From positions 70,678,653 to 70,742,652 of the forward strand of contig NC_065572.1 of assembly GCF_937616625.2 (NCBI RefSeq): a stretch of DNA of 64,000 nucleotides, given 5' to 3'. Under the pieces are notes generated by a model, which was not told the DNA's origin, ran no database searches, and was given only the letters and a program-made list of their open reading frames with translations. This DNA comes from Mercurialis annua (taxonomy: Eukaryota > Streptophyta > Magnoliopsida > Malpighiales > Euphorbiaceae). A program made the position numbers and the translations under genes. Shown here piece after piece: positions 11,104-22,842 of the stretch; positions within the stretch are counted from its first letter, which is position 1; each line of letters begins with the position of its first letter.

Positions 11104-11519
11104 ATATTGGCTCTTATATTTTTAAGGAAAGTTATGTCTGCGCAGAAATTGGGGACAGAAAATTGCCATAATTGAAAATATAATAAAGAGCAATCTAAGG
11201 AAAAAGAAAAGGATTATGGGTTGTTTTTAGATAAATTTTGAAAAATTCTGTTTGTGAAATTTCATGGCTATCGCTTAGTATTATTCTTTTTTTTTCTAAT
11301 CCCCGCCATTTTCTTTCCTTCCTACTTCTTTTTTTGCTTTATAAAAGTCTCTCTCTCCACTTTTTTTTTTGGGTTGGAAACAAAAAACATTTCCACGTGT
11401 CATATATGTAATACCATATGCCAAGTCATTATTTCTGCATACGTAGAATGTGCAAAGTGGCTACCATCGATCATGTTGCATTATTGCACTACACACGCAG
11501 AATGAAAGTACAGTCCCAC

Positions 11520-11742
11520 GAGAAATTCTTAGATTGACTCAGTCCATTACGTAATCCATAAACTAAACCTGTCACGTAATGACACGCCGTTAAAATAATA
11601 CAATCTTATGATATTACTATTTAAATGTGTAAATAAGTAATAAACAAATTTACAAGATTGCCATTATTTTAATGACGTATCATTACGTGATAAGTTTAGT
11701 TCATGAATGACGTGGTGGAATGAGTCTATCTAAAAATTTCTC
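11520..11742. mobile_element. Mutator-like palindromic MITE, copy 2
   Basis: GAGAAATTCTTAG at the left and the inverted AAAAATTTCTC at the right, with perfect 9-bp target duplication CAGTCCCAC at 11511-11519 and 11743-11751. Same insertion site as 2071-2293, so it entered before the segment was duplicated. Confidence 0.88.
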
Positions 11743-13271
11743 CAGTCCCACGGCACTGGCTCGAATTCTACTGCCATGTAAGCAAATTTGCTATTTGGTG
11801 ATAGCCAGATAAGCAAGAGTGACACATATCATAGTGATATGCTATGCTTTAATTTTTTTGTCAATATGTTATGCTTTAATTGGCTGAACAATAATTTGCA
11901 TTTCATTGATGATCATGTATGCTTTTTGAATAATTTACAGTGGTTATTTTACGCTATTCATATAACAAATCAAATAAGACGTTTGTCATGTTGAATTTTT
12001 AATAATTATAAAAATAAGAAATAATTAAAAAAATATATAATAAATGTCAATTGACTTGTCGTAAGGATGACGTGTTACACTCGTTGCATGAAATAAATAA
12101 TCATACTTTTCAATTAATAGTTATATTTTTTTCATCCAAATATAACTAGTTTATTAAAGCGGTAATTTCCTGAAATACATGTTTCGGTAACTTATTTACA
12201 CTTTTACCTGTCAAGTTTTGACTTTTCTTTTCTAACTTTTATTATTTACGAAAAATACCTTTTTAAAAAAATTTCACAAATACCTTTTTCGGTTTCCAAT
12301 TTTGGTTTTCGGTTTTTTCGGTTGACCGAACCGACCGATTGCACAGCCCTATTTTTTAGTTTTTAATAATTTTTTTAAGATTTTTTTCCTGGAATTTTTT
12401 TTATAGTGTAACAATAGTGTGTATATATAGTGTTTTTATGGTGTTTTTATAGTGTAAGATTAGTTTATTTATGGCATTTTATAGTGTTTTTATAGTTTAT
12501 ACCATGAAAACACTGCAAATACACCATAAACACTGTAAATGCACCATAGATATACTAAAAGCGGCAGAAATACACTATAAATACACCAAAAATACACTAA
12601 AACGTTAATATATCATAAAATTACTATAAATGCACCATAAATCAGTTTGTTCTTTATAAAATCAGTAGTAATAAACAAATCCATGAATAAGAGAAAAACA
12701 AAATAAATAATTATATGATTAATAGAACAATTTTATAAATAAAAAATTATAAATCTATAATAATTTATTAACAAAATATTCAAATCATTATAAAAAACCT
12801 AAAAAATTACACAAATCTAAAAACGAGTCAAGAAATCCATAGAGTGAACGGAAGAGACGAACGAACTAGTACGAACGGAAAAGAAGAACAAAAAACGACC
12901 GAACACGACGAGAAATTCATCGGAAGTAGACGAACGGAAGCGCGAACGGAAATACGAACGGAAAAGTAACTGGAAGAGACAAACTGAAAATCAAACGAAA
13001 AAAGAAGAAGAAAAGAATAGATAACTTTGAGAGAGAAGAGAGAAAAAAGAGTGACTATATAAAAGTTTAACTTAAATGAGATAAAACTTCTATATATAGT
13101 GGGTTTTTTTTTAAATAAGTTAGAAGAATAGGTAGCGTAATCAATAAGAGAAATATGGGTCAATATGCTCTAAATACTTTGCCAAAAAAGGTATTTGGAA
13201 AATAATCCCTTTATTAAAACGTAAAGTTAGAAATAATTTTTAAAAGGGTCAAATTGTATAGTTTAATATAA

Positions 13272-13310
<39 letters not shown>

Positions 13311-13401
13311 CTAAAATAAATATAATTTTACAATTTAGATTAATTAATGTTAAAGATATTAGTAATTTTTTTTTGTAAAGTAGTCAGTTAACCACATATT
13401 G

Positions 13402-13568
13402 GTACTTGAGGATTTAATTTGATGGCTTAGCCTTTTATTGTACACTTCGAGGTTGGAGGTTTGAACCCCAACTCTCGCACATGCTATGCTATCTGATTTA
13501 AAGTTTAGTTAAAATTTTGCTAAAAATTAATTGGTATGTATTATAACATTTGAACTTGATAAAAAAAG
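13402..13568 (+). mobile_element. tRNA-derived SINE, copy B
   Basis: 167 bp with box-A-like TGGCTTAGCC, box-B-like GGTTTGAACCCC and an A-rich 3' tail. The 9-bp duplication CACATATTG is perfect at 13393-13401 and 13569-13577. Same insertion as the copy at 10044-10211. Confidence 0.82.
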
Positions 13569-13862
13569 CACATATTGCTTTATGTGTAGTGACGGTCCTA
13601 CATTAAAGTCAAGGGGGTCACTGGAACCCCTTCGAACGAAAAGAAAAAAATGTGTAGATGGTTCTTTTTTATTCCAGTCCAAACCTAACTGGTTTAAAAC
13701 GGAAGATAAAACAAACGTTCGCCTGAAGTGCGATGGCGACTATATTTTTAATTAACAGTAAATTAGGTCTAATTTGTATTAATTAGAATTTTAGTCAATT
13801 ATGACTAATTAGACTTATTTATAATTAAATTAGAGTTAGTTATATTTAATTAAGAATTCAAC

Positions 13863-15394
13863 TCTCTAATTTTGTCAAAAAGGTGTTTTTTATATGATTT
13901 GGCACATTTGTAGGTGTTTTTTGACCGATTTGTTTGAAAATGATTATTTTGGTATTTTCTGTCAAGTTGAGAAGATGAAGTGACTCTTTATTCTTATAAA
14001 AATATAAAAAATATAATAGATAAAAATATAATTTAAAAAAGGGTGGCGATATTTTCAGAGCAAATTTTGATATAGTCAGAGCAATTTTTAGGATGTGGAC
14101 ATTACTATCCCTAGTAATTAGTCAGCTATTCTCTTTTTTTAATTTAATTTTTTTTTAATTTTTTTTGAAAGTAATTAGGGATGATCCGCAAGCAAAAACT
14201 TAAGAAAAATTACATATACCATTAATATTTAGTGAGTTTTTTTAACTATAATTTTCTTTTTACTCATCTCAAGAAAATAAAAAAGGTTCTTACCTATCAA
14301 AGATTCAATCTTTCCTTTTTAAAAAAATGTCACTAACTTATAATTAAACTTGCATTTAATTTTTAATCTCCTGATTATTTGCTTTTTTGGGATTAATTCT
14401 ATAAGTGGGTCTTATTTTGATTACAAGACCGTTTCTTTTTCTTTGATCTTTAAATTTGTAAATATGAATTCTTCTAAATCTAATCTTTTTAGTTTAAATT
14501 TCCTTTAATAATCTATAACATTATGCTAGTGAAGAATGATTATTTTTGCTTTTTCTTGAAACAATTATGTGGTTATCATGCTTACTATTATCACTATTTT
14601 GTGAAAAAATTGAAATTATTACTATTATCATGCTTGCTATTATCACTATTATCATGCTTGCTATTATCACTATTATCACTATTTCTTTTCAATCCTAAAT
14701 TCTTAAATTATCAAATTTTATATAAAGAGGCGTGATTGTGATATATTTTGTATAAAGATAAATTTGGCGTGATTATATATCATTTCTTGACACTTTCTCT
14801 TTAAAACATCTTAAATGGTCTTCTTTATTTTAAAGAGTATTTTAAAATAAATTAAAAGTAAAAAATGTTTAATACTTCTTAAATTTAAATGATTGTAGTT
14901 TTTATAATTTAAAATAAATAATTAAAAAAGAAATGATAAAAATAATATTTTGTAATCTTTTTAAAAAGAAATAGAAATTTATTTTAACCGTTTAAACTTG
15001 GAGAATTAAATTATTTTTTATTTTTTTCAAAATAAAAAATTCATTGAATTTTTTTTTAATAAAGAGTATTTATAAAGAGTCCACAATATATGCTTTTAAA
15101 GAGTGAAGTTTATATATTTGACAATATTTTAAATTTGGATGGAATATGAAGTTATTCAACACCGTGGGACATCAAAACGGTTACCTCTCTCATTTACACA
15201 GATAAGTACTTTTCTATTCTTTTTCTATTCAATTTCAATTATAAGTTGATAATTAATATTTGTATAGTATTGGTTTATGATTATTGAATTTCTTTTTTTT
15301 TTTTAAACTTTTGTGCATATTATATATTGATTAACTTTGTCCTTTTGAATCCGCTAGATAGCAAACATTAAACAAAATAAGTTTAATAACATAT
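13863..15394. other. Gene-free AT-rich stretch
   Basis: No convincing exon on either strand. The only ordered structure is a short tandem array near 14605-14690 of about 24-bp units containing TTATCATGCTTGCTATTATC, which makes a spurious Leu/Ser-rich open frame. Confidence 0.6.
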
Positions 15395-15403
15395 CTATTT
15401 CTA

Positions 15404-15627
15404 GAGAAATTCTTAGGTAGACTCGGTTTACCACGTCATCCGTAGACCAAACCTATCACATTATGACACATCATTAAAATGATGGCAATCTTGTAATATT
15501 ACTATTTAAAGGTGTAAATAAGTAAAAAAACAAATTTACAAGATTGCCATCATTTTAATGATGTGTCACAATGTGATAGGTTAGTCTACGGATGACGTGG
15601 TAGACCGAGTCTACATAAAAATTTCTC
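15404..15627. mobile_element. Mutator-like palindromic MITE, copy 3 (224 bp)
   Basis: Same family as 2071-2293 and 11520-11742. Starts GAGAAATTCTTAGGTAGAC, ends with the inverted GTCTACATAAAAATTTCTC. Perfect 9-bp target duplication CTATTTCTA at 15395-15403 and 15628-15636 proves an independent insertion. Confidence 0.9.
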
Positions 15628-16449
15628 CTATTTCTAAGGTTAAAAAATTTGGGTTAGATGTGGTTCTTATTGTAGAGCCATTTTCAATTTACACTTAAAA
15701 GCCAAATTTGAAATTTTCAATCAGCAATTTCATTTAATACAATTAAACTTAATTAAAATATATATTTATCTCTTCTTTTTAAAAAAATAATTTTGTCATA
15801 GCGTGCTTTTCATCAACTATATTATTCAAGTACATTATTTCAATTTTTTTATTAGTCCTTTATCTAAAACTAATTAATATTTTCATCAACTTTTGATATA
15901 TATTTTAAATAAATATTGAGATATTTGATCGTTTAGTAATTTTTCCATATTCAATTTATCTAGTATGGCGGTAATATACAAAATATAATTTTTATGGCCG
16001 TTTCTATAGTTACTTTGTGTTTATTTATTTTATCTGTTTCACTATTGGATGAATGTCATTACTATTCATTTAATTGTGATAAGTGGATAGAATAATATTT
16101 ATTAAAAAAAAATACTATAGACCTATTTTAATGGCAAATTAGTTGTTTTATTATTTTTTGCTTCGATTTGGCTTTTTCAATTGTGGCATAGGCACGATGG
16201 TTCCTTGGCGGTGGATGCACTAGGACTACAACAGCAATGGAAAAGTTGTTGATTTCAGACATCGTCGTCAAGAATGTTGGAGTAGTTTTAGTTGATATCT
16301 TTGATCTACTTTTTCGATTTTCGAAATTTAGATTTTAATTAGGTAGCCCATTCGGTGGCTAAAAAGCCCTTGTGGATGACTGTTTTGCAGTTCTCATCAT
16401 TTTATCTTGGAATAGCTTACTTATTAGTGTTGAGTAGTTATTTCCTACT

Positions 16450-16830
16450 GGCCTAATTACTTAAAAACCACTCAACTTGTAATTTTTTTTCATTTATACC
16501 ACGACCTAGGAAAATTTTCAATTGTACCCTATTTTTGATTTTTATGTTTCGTTTGTACTCAAGAGTAATTTTTTTGATAATTTAATTAATTTAAAGATGA
16601 AAATATTAAAAACAAGATACATAAATGATTAACATTAACGTTTTATTAGAATATAGGTTAAAAATGAAGGATTAATTTAAACTTTTTTTCAAAAGAAAAT
16701 AGGTCAATTCAACTTATTAGGGTAGAGATGAAATATAAAAATCAAAAATAGGGTACAATTAAAAATTTTCTTAGGTCATAGTATAAATGAAAAAAAGTTA
16801 TAAGGTGGGTGGTTTTTAAGTAATTACACC
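16450..16830. mobile_element. Palindromic MITE of the GGCCTAATTACTTAAAAA family
   Basis: 381 bp with long arms: GGCCTAATTACTTAAAAACC at left, its inverted form at right, and inner arms with GACCTAGGAAAATTTTCAA and GTACCC. The flanks TTTCCTACT and TTTTCTATT look like a 9-bp duplication changed by two C-to-T transitions. Same family as 51110-51503. Confidence 0.75.
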
Positions 16831-16839
16831 TTTTCTATT

Positions 16840-17917
16840 TGTATATATAATTTTCTTCATTTAATGAAGTTCAATCTTTAAAAAATAAAAAATAAAAATA
16901 AAAATAAAAAAGGCGCCTATAGTTTGACCGTTTAGCTGTAAGAATTTGAGTAAGCACCCAATTGAAAAGCCCTAGTTTTTGTATTTGTTTGTTTTGATTT
17001 TTTTTTTTTCATTTTGGTTGTCATTACACTGCTTAGAGAAATTCTTACGTTGTAGTTTATCCAATATCCAGATTTTATATTGAAAAATAATAAAAATTCA
17101 ACTGGATATTTGTGTTCATATTTTATTACATATGTATGTTTTCAGATTCTGTTTTTTTTTTTTTTTTATGAATTCTCTATATCATTTTGTTTATGTTCTT
17201 GTTTTTTTCCATAAATATTAAATGTCTATTTGATTTCATTTCAAAATTGTAAGGAAGTTCACTAAATATCAATGGCATATGGAGATTTTTTTTATGGTTT
17301 TGCTTGTGAGTCATTCTGATTATTTAAAGAAAAAACAAAGATAATTTAGGAAATAAATATTAAACCAAAAGAGGAGAATAATTGACTAATTATTAGGGAT
17401 AATAATGTTCAAATTTTAAAAACTGCTCTTGCCATATAAAAACTTGCTCTGCAAATATCGTCACCCTTTAAAAAATTGCGGTGTATATATATATAATTTT
17501 AAAAATATATATCCCCTGTATACTATTATGTGCATTGATAATTTTATTTTATTTTATAAAATTATTCAATTCGTTAAACAATTTGTAAATTTGCATTGTC
17601 AAATTTATAGTTGATCTATTTGATGCTATTTTAATTACATTAGTATTGTTTATAATTGAAGTTTTTAATCGAAAAAAGGTGTTGTTTCGAACTGCTCGCT
17701 ATAAAAATAGTGCAGTTGCAGGTCTGTCAAGAGATCCTGCAAAATCTTCCTACATAGTACATAATAAAAATTTCATTAAAATTACTAAAGTTATAATAAA
17801 TATAGGTGTTAATCCTAATAAAAATACTAAAGGTATAAGTTATAGGCTTATAGCCAAACCTTTATAAATCGGCAGAATTAGCCTATTTTAACATATTCGT
17901 TATCTTTTTCAGCCATT
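16840..17917. other. Gene-free stretch
   Basis: AT-rich with T-runs. I see no exon, RNA gene or dated insertion. Confidence 0.55.
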
Positions 17918-18385
17918 GTTTGAATCGAATCAGATTTTTGTCAACTTGTCAACCACGTCACTGCCGAGTCAGCGAATTGTTGATGTGACAACGATTACTC
18001 TTTCAACCAAATCCATGATAGACCAAATCAAAATCAAACCAAATTTCCAAACCAAATTAATTAATTTTATTATTATAAAATTTATATATATTAAAAAAAT
18101 TTAATAATTTATAATTAACTTATCATAAATTTTAATTAATTTAATTAAATCGGACTTTATCCCGAAATAAAATTTATTCCAAAATTTTCAACACCGCCAT
18201 CATTCACTCCCTCCACCGACTTTCGCACTTTGACCATCACTCAGGCCACCAGCCACCGCCGTTTGGAGATTTGGTTTGAGTTCGGTTTGGCTATCATGAG
18301 TTTGACCACGAGGAGGGGTTGCCACATCAACAATTTGTTGATTTGGTAGTGATGTGATGGACAAATTAATAAAAATTTAGTTTGA
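17918..18385. mobile_element. Fold-back element with arms of about 130 bp
   Basis: The left arm (about 17918-18050) and right arm (about 18255-18385) are inverted copies. GTCAACTTGTCAACCAC..GAATTGTTGATGTGAC at left pairs with GTTGCCACATCAACAATT..GTGATGGACAA at right, around an AT-rich centre. No target duplication recognised. Confidence 0.6.
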
Positions 18386-19351
18386 TTTAAAAATTGGCTA
18401 CAAAAAATAATGAATGTGCAAGCATACATATGATAATGGATTTCTTAAAAGTCCTATTCTTTAGTTATATAGATTGATCCAACTATTGCAAGCTCTTTAA
18501 ATTGATTCTCCTATCAACTTTTTTTTAGTTTTTTTTTCAAGTATCAAAGAATCATTTTAGGATTTTTAAACGCCTTGTATGAGTGTTGAACAATCAAAAC
18601 TAAAAGGCAAAATTTATTTTGGGGAGGAGTGCGTGGGTATGCAGTTTCCTTCTCGCCGACACAAAGTTTCTCTTGCCAGCAAACACTGGTTCTGTCGCTA
18701 AAAGTTCAATTGTGTAAAATAATTATTTATTGAATTAAAAATTTATAAAATAAATCAAAAAATAAATACTTCTCCAATTCTATTTAAAAAAACACATGAA
18801 TTAAGCAAACAACAATTATTATTATTATTATTATTATTATTATTTGATAAATCACCAAAAAAAACAGAGCTATATACCAATAAAACAGGGTTCAGCAAAA
18901 TTGATACAATTTAGCTGAACATAGCTCAGAAGCAGCTCCAATTGCAACAAAACAAAGGAGAACAAAAAACAAACCCAGGCAAAAGGGTCTAATTACGCTG
19001 ACTACACTATCAATCTGCATTAAATTGTTGTTATTTCTCATTTTATTTCTAATTAATGGTGGTCTTATAAATTGAGTTTAGATCTATTACATTCATTTAT
19101 TTTGGGTAGATCGAGACTACTAAGTTATATATAGACTAGCCACTTACAATACAACACCTCATTAAGAATTTCTCCTAATTATGACTATATATTGTTATAA
19201 TAGACAAAAAAATAGAATTATGGTTAATTTGTAAAAGATATATATCAAATTATAGTAATTAATAATTATACACCGAAATAAAAGGAAGGACAGATGTATG
19301 ATTATATATATAAGGAATGATAAAATTTTAGCAAGTAATCTTTTATATAAG
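18386..19351. other. Gene-free stretch with an (ATT)n microsatellite
   Basis: An ATT run of about 11 units lies near 18811-18845. Otherwise no gene or element is recognised. Confidence 0.6.
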
Positions 19352-20277
19352 GCGACGTTTGATAAAACTGAAAATTAAGTGCTGAAAATTAAATGCTGAA
19401 TTTTAAGTGCTGAAAATTATAATTGCTGATTTTTTTAAGTGCTGAATTGAATAAGTCTGTTTGATAACTGCAAGTATGCAATTACTGTATATTATTGAAA
19501 TTGTTATATTTACATATTAAACCTTTAAAGATTAATTATTTTAAATAAATTATATATTATCTAAATTTTTTAAATATAAAGAAATAATATGTATAAAAAA
19601 ATATTATGAATAATACATATATCATAAACAAAAATATTAAATTTTAGCTGCATATGTTGATAATTAGTCCTTAAAGATTACAACAATGCTCCCCTTTAAT
19701 ATGAAAATTAGCTCTTAAAATAAAATACTAGTTTATAAAATTATAAAAAATCGTTTAAATCTGATAATCTTCAAATTTGGCGAATCTCATGGAATCGAGA
19801 GTCGATACCATCAGACTTTCGCCTTTTAGGCGAGTGCTAGGATTCTCACATAAGGGTAGATCGTATATGACTTGGTTCCATTATAGGTATGTTAGAGTTC
19901 AGTTTCCATCAATTACAAATATAAATTCAAATAATATTAAAAAGCGGAAATATTAAATAAATGACATATAGACTATAAAAAGAAAAATAAAGATAAAAAA
20001 TAAAATATTTCTAAAATTTTGCAATTTTAAGTGCTGATCTAAATATAATACACTCATTGTGATATTAAAAAAATATGTGAGATTAAATATTTTTATTTGT
20101 GAGTAATAATTAATGTTTTCAGTAAAAAAAATAAGTCAAAATTTTTGACTTATTATTTTAAGTGGTTTTTGGCTTAACTGAATAAATTAAGTTGAATTTT
20201 TTGAGTTATCAAACCAACTTAAAACAATTAAGTGCTTAATATATTAATTTAAGTAATAAGCCGGGTTATCAAACACA
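19352..20277. mobile_element. Possible non-autonomous DNA transposon, about 0.9 kb
   Basis: Bounded by inverted CGTTTGATAA (left) and TTATCAAACAC (right), with further AAGTGCTGA / TTAAGTGCTTAAT words near both ends. Inside, about 19770-19880 is a block rich in GGCGAAT and GATTCTC words that recurs in 47380-47900. No transposase frame is seen. Confidence 0.45.
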
Positions 20278-20329
20278 ATATATTACAATTTTTATTTTTT
20301 AATCATACGCAAAAAAAAGAAGACTAATG

Positions 20330-20331
<2 letters not shown>

Positions 20332-20368
<37 letters not shown>
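20332..20368. repeat. (TA)n microsatellite
   Basis: Continuous TA run of about 18 units. Confidence 0.85.
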
Positions 20369-20370
<2 letters not shown>

Positions 20371-21002
20371 GAATATATTACAATTTTAACTGTTAAATCA
20401 AAAAGAAAAAACACAATTTATTTTTATTTTAGTGTTTAAAATAATAAACAATCTAATCATACGTTAAAAAAAGAAAGGTACATTTATGATTTATATATAA
20501 AAAGAAGACTAATAACTATATATATAATAAAATATATAACAATTTTAACTATTAAATCGAAAAAACACAATTTATACTTTATTTTATTGTTTAAAATGAT
20601 AAACAATTTAACTTTGACCCGCTTTAATAAAATTAATGATCATATTATTTTAAACATGCATTTTTAGCGATGTTCATTGCTTTTATATTTTATCATTTCA
20701 TGATTCTTGATTATTATTATTATTGACAATGTCAATCTTTTTGAGATGTTTGGAATCGGATGACCAAAACTTTATTAAAAAAAAAACTGATTATGCTATA
20801 TCAAATCAATTGACTCCATTTATAGAAAGTTGCTTATAATAAAAAAATTATGAGGTGAACATTAAAAATCTGCTAAGTAAAATATAAGAAATGATTTTAT
20901 TGTTAAGTCTTTCTCTAATCTTCTTATTTTGGAAAATTTTTCTTTGGTGTCTATACTAAATATAACAACCCCCCAATAATTTCCTTATTTAGCGCAAGGC
21001 TT

Positions 21003-21012
21003 CTATATAATA
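21003..21012 (+). promoter_or_regulatory. TATA box of the PMEI-like gene
   Basis: CTATATAATA lies about 60 nt before the ATG of the PMEI-like gene, consistent with a short 5' leader. Confidence 0.5.
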
Positions 21013-21069
21013 ATAGATCAAATTCATTTAATCTATCATTTTATAAAATTGAAGATTTTTTTTTTAAAA

Positions 21070-21581
21070 ATGGCTCATATTTTCCGATCAGTTTTTCTAA
21101 TTGCCGTTTTCACGACGCTACTTCTCATTCTAACAAAAGCTGATCTAGTCGAAGATGTTTGCAAAAAAACTACAGATCCGGGATATTGTGGTACATTTTT
21201 CAGATCCGGGACAACCTTGCCGAAGGACAAGACATTTATTGGTTTTTAGGACAATCATGTTCAGGGAGTTGGGAAGAAGCAGGAAATGCAGCATCTTTGC
21301 TTAGAGAAGTCATCATCCCGCAAGTTAAAAGTAATCCTCTAGCACTGCAAATCGCTAAATTCTGCGAATCCAAATATTTTGAAGCGCGTAAATTATTTCT
21401 AACAGCATCCCGAAATGCTACTCATAAAGAATTCACCGCAACTGCTACGAACACTAGAGAGGCGCTTAATAGAGTTGATGAATGCGACGATGTTCAGAAT
21501 AACACTTCTTTGTATACTAGTCATCTTGTAATAAAAAAATTGACTGATATTTCTTTTAAAATTCTCGATATGATCCATTAA
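21070..21581 (+). pseudogene. Pectin methylesterase/invertase inhibitor (PMEI) family gene with a 1-nt frameshift
   Basis: The ATG at 21070 starts MAHIFRSVFLIAVFTTLLL, a signal peptide, followed by the first PMEI cysteine pair in VCKKTTDPGYC. This frame ends at TAG at 21247-21249. The rest of the protein continues in the next frame from about 21244 (LGQSCSGSWEEAGNAASLL) to the stop at 21579-21581. That part holds the third conserved cysteine (AKFCESKYFEA) and the fourth (DECDDV). One missing T in the T-run at 21242-21246 would explain the break; joined, the length would be about 170 residues, normal for the family. Family members are secreted four-helix-bundle proteins inhibiting pectin methylesterase or acid invertase in the cell wall. 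Either a recent pseudogene or a homopolymer sequencing error. Confidence 0.8.
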
Positions 21582-21856
21582 AAATAGCTTTATGCTAAAA
21601 TAACTTGTGTATTTTCATCTCCGATCACTAATAATATTTTTTATATTAAAAGAACATCCTTTATATTCTTTTTCATATCAATTTTTCTTTTTTTATAGTA
21701 GATATGATGAAAATTAAATTATTGTTGTTTATTATTTGTATCAAATTAAAGTATTATTGTTTGTTTAATATGTTGTGTTATTATGTATAATATAAGTAGA
21801 TGTTTATGTGTATTTGTTATCTAGTTTAATTTATTATAAGTCATATATAAAATTAA

Positions 21857-22212
21857 GGTTTATTCATTCAAAAAATATCCCATTTTTTTGATTTTTTCTT
21901 ATGGCCTAAACTTTCAAAACTATCAATTTTAGTATATTTTTCATTTCAGTTTCGATTTTAGCAATTTGTTCAAACTAGAGTGAAAAAAGTTCAAATATTC
22001 TTTTCATATTGCTTCATACCTTTCCAATTTGCCATCAAAAATTTCAAACAAGAAGGGTATATTTGAATATTTTCCACTCCATTTTAAACAAATGGCTACA
22101 ATGTGAAATTGACAAATGAACTAAAATTGACGATTTTTAAAATTTGAGTCATAAACGGAAAAAAGATTAAGGAGACGAGGTATTTTTCATGATTTAGCAA
22201 AAAACTAAAGGT
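21857..22212. mobile_element. Palindromic MITE between PMEI-like and DUF3444 genes
   Basis: The left arm with ATCAATTTTAG and CAATTTGTTCAAACTAGAGTG mirrors the right arm with CACTCCATTTTAAACAAATGG and CTAAAATTGACG. Arms are diverged and the ends are not sharp; no target duplication. Confidence 0.6.
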
Positions 22213-22842
22213 TAATTTTAAAAATAATTATGAACTTTTGTGCGTTTTGTAATTGTAATACAAATTTTAAAATTTGGCAAAATCAGGCACAATTTTTATT
22301 TACTAGCAAATTGAACCACCAATCTAATTTTCACTCAAAAACATCAACGTGGCTATATATATATCATGGAGTCCACGTAATTTTTTTTTTAATAAAAAAT
22401 AGGCTGCTGTTATGATTTGCCAAAAAATAAAAATAAAAACCGATTTTCTCAAATTTTAAAATTCATATTTTATTACTAAATTACACTAAATTTAATAGAC
22501 CTCCGGTTGTTAAGAAAATTGAAATCCAAATACCTCTAAGAAATAAATTAAAATTTAATATCCTTTTCGAAATATTGTGAAAGTTTGGTAACCTGAACAT
22601 AGTTGTTGACCCTAAAATATACATATATACATATATAAATTAAAATTAAAATATCAATACTAGAGAAAGAAAGGCATCAAAATGGCATGATTTCCTTCTT
22701 TATCTTTTCCTGATTTGCCACCTTTGGTATGAGGAATCTGCTGCCTTTATTGTACTTCATTTTTCAACTTTTTTCAGTTCTTTCTTTAATTCTTCACCCA
22801 ACAAAACACAGTGAAACACTCTGAAATAGAGTTTTAAAAAGG
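22213..22842. other. Upstream region of the DUF3444 gene
   Basis: AT-rich with a TA-rich patch near 22615-22640. I cannot point to a convincing TATA box. The T-rich stretch with CTTTCTTTAATTC before 22800 may be leader sequence. Confidence 0.4.

Larger units (their letters stand above)
11187..13862. repeat. Copy B of the duplicated segment
   Basis: Direct paralogue of 1738-10856 without the LTR retrotransposon and GC-rich MITE. At the retrotransposon site it reads GTTTAATATAAAATAA, which is what copy A gives after removing 3835-9901. It carries its own copies of the 223-bp MITE and of the SINE. No gene is seen in it. Confidence 0.85.

Noticed and set aside
1738..13862. Copies A and B as the LTRs of one large element
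   Set aside because: Their ends are not TG/CA, the spacer of about 330 bp has no primer site or polypurine tract, and no target duplication frames the pair.
14523..14735. Leu/Ser-rich 70-codon open frame
   Set aside because: Produced by the short tandem array of TTATCATGC-type units.
16190..16380. Possible exon with GGCGGTGGATGCACTAGGAC and following less AT-rich sequence
   Set aside because: No open frame of useful length and no recognisable product; left unannotated.
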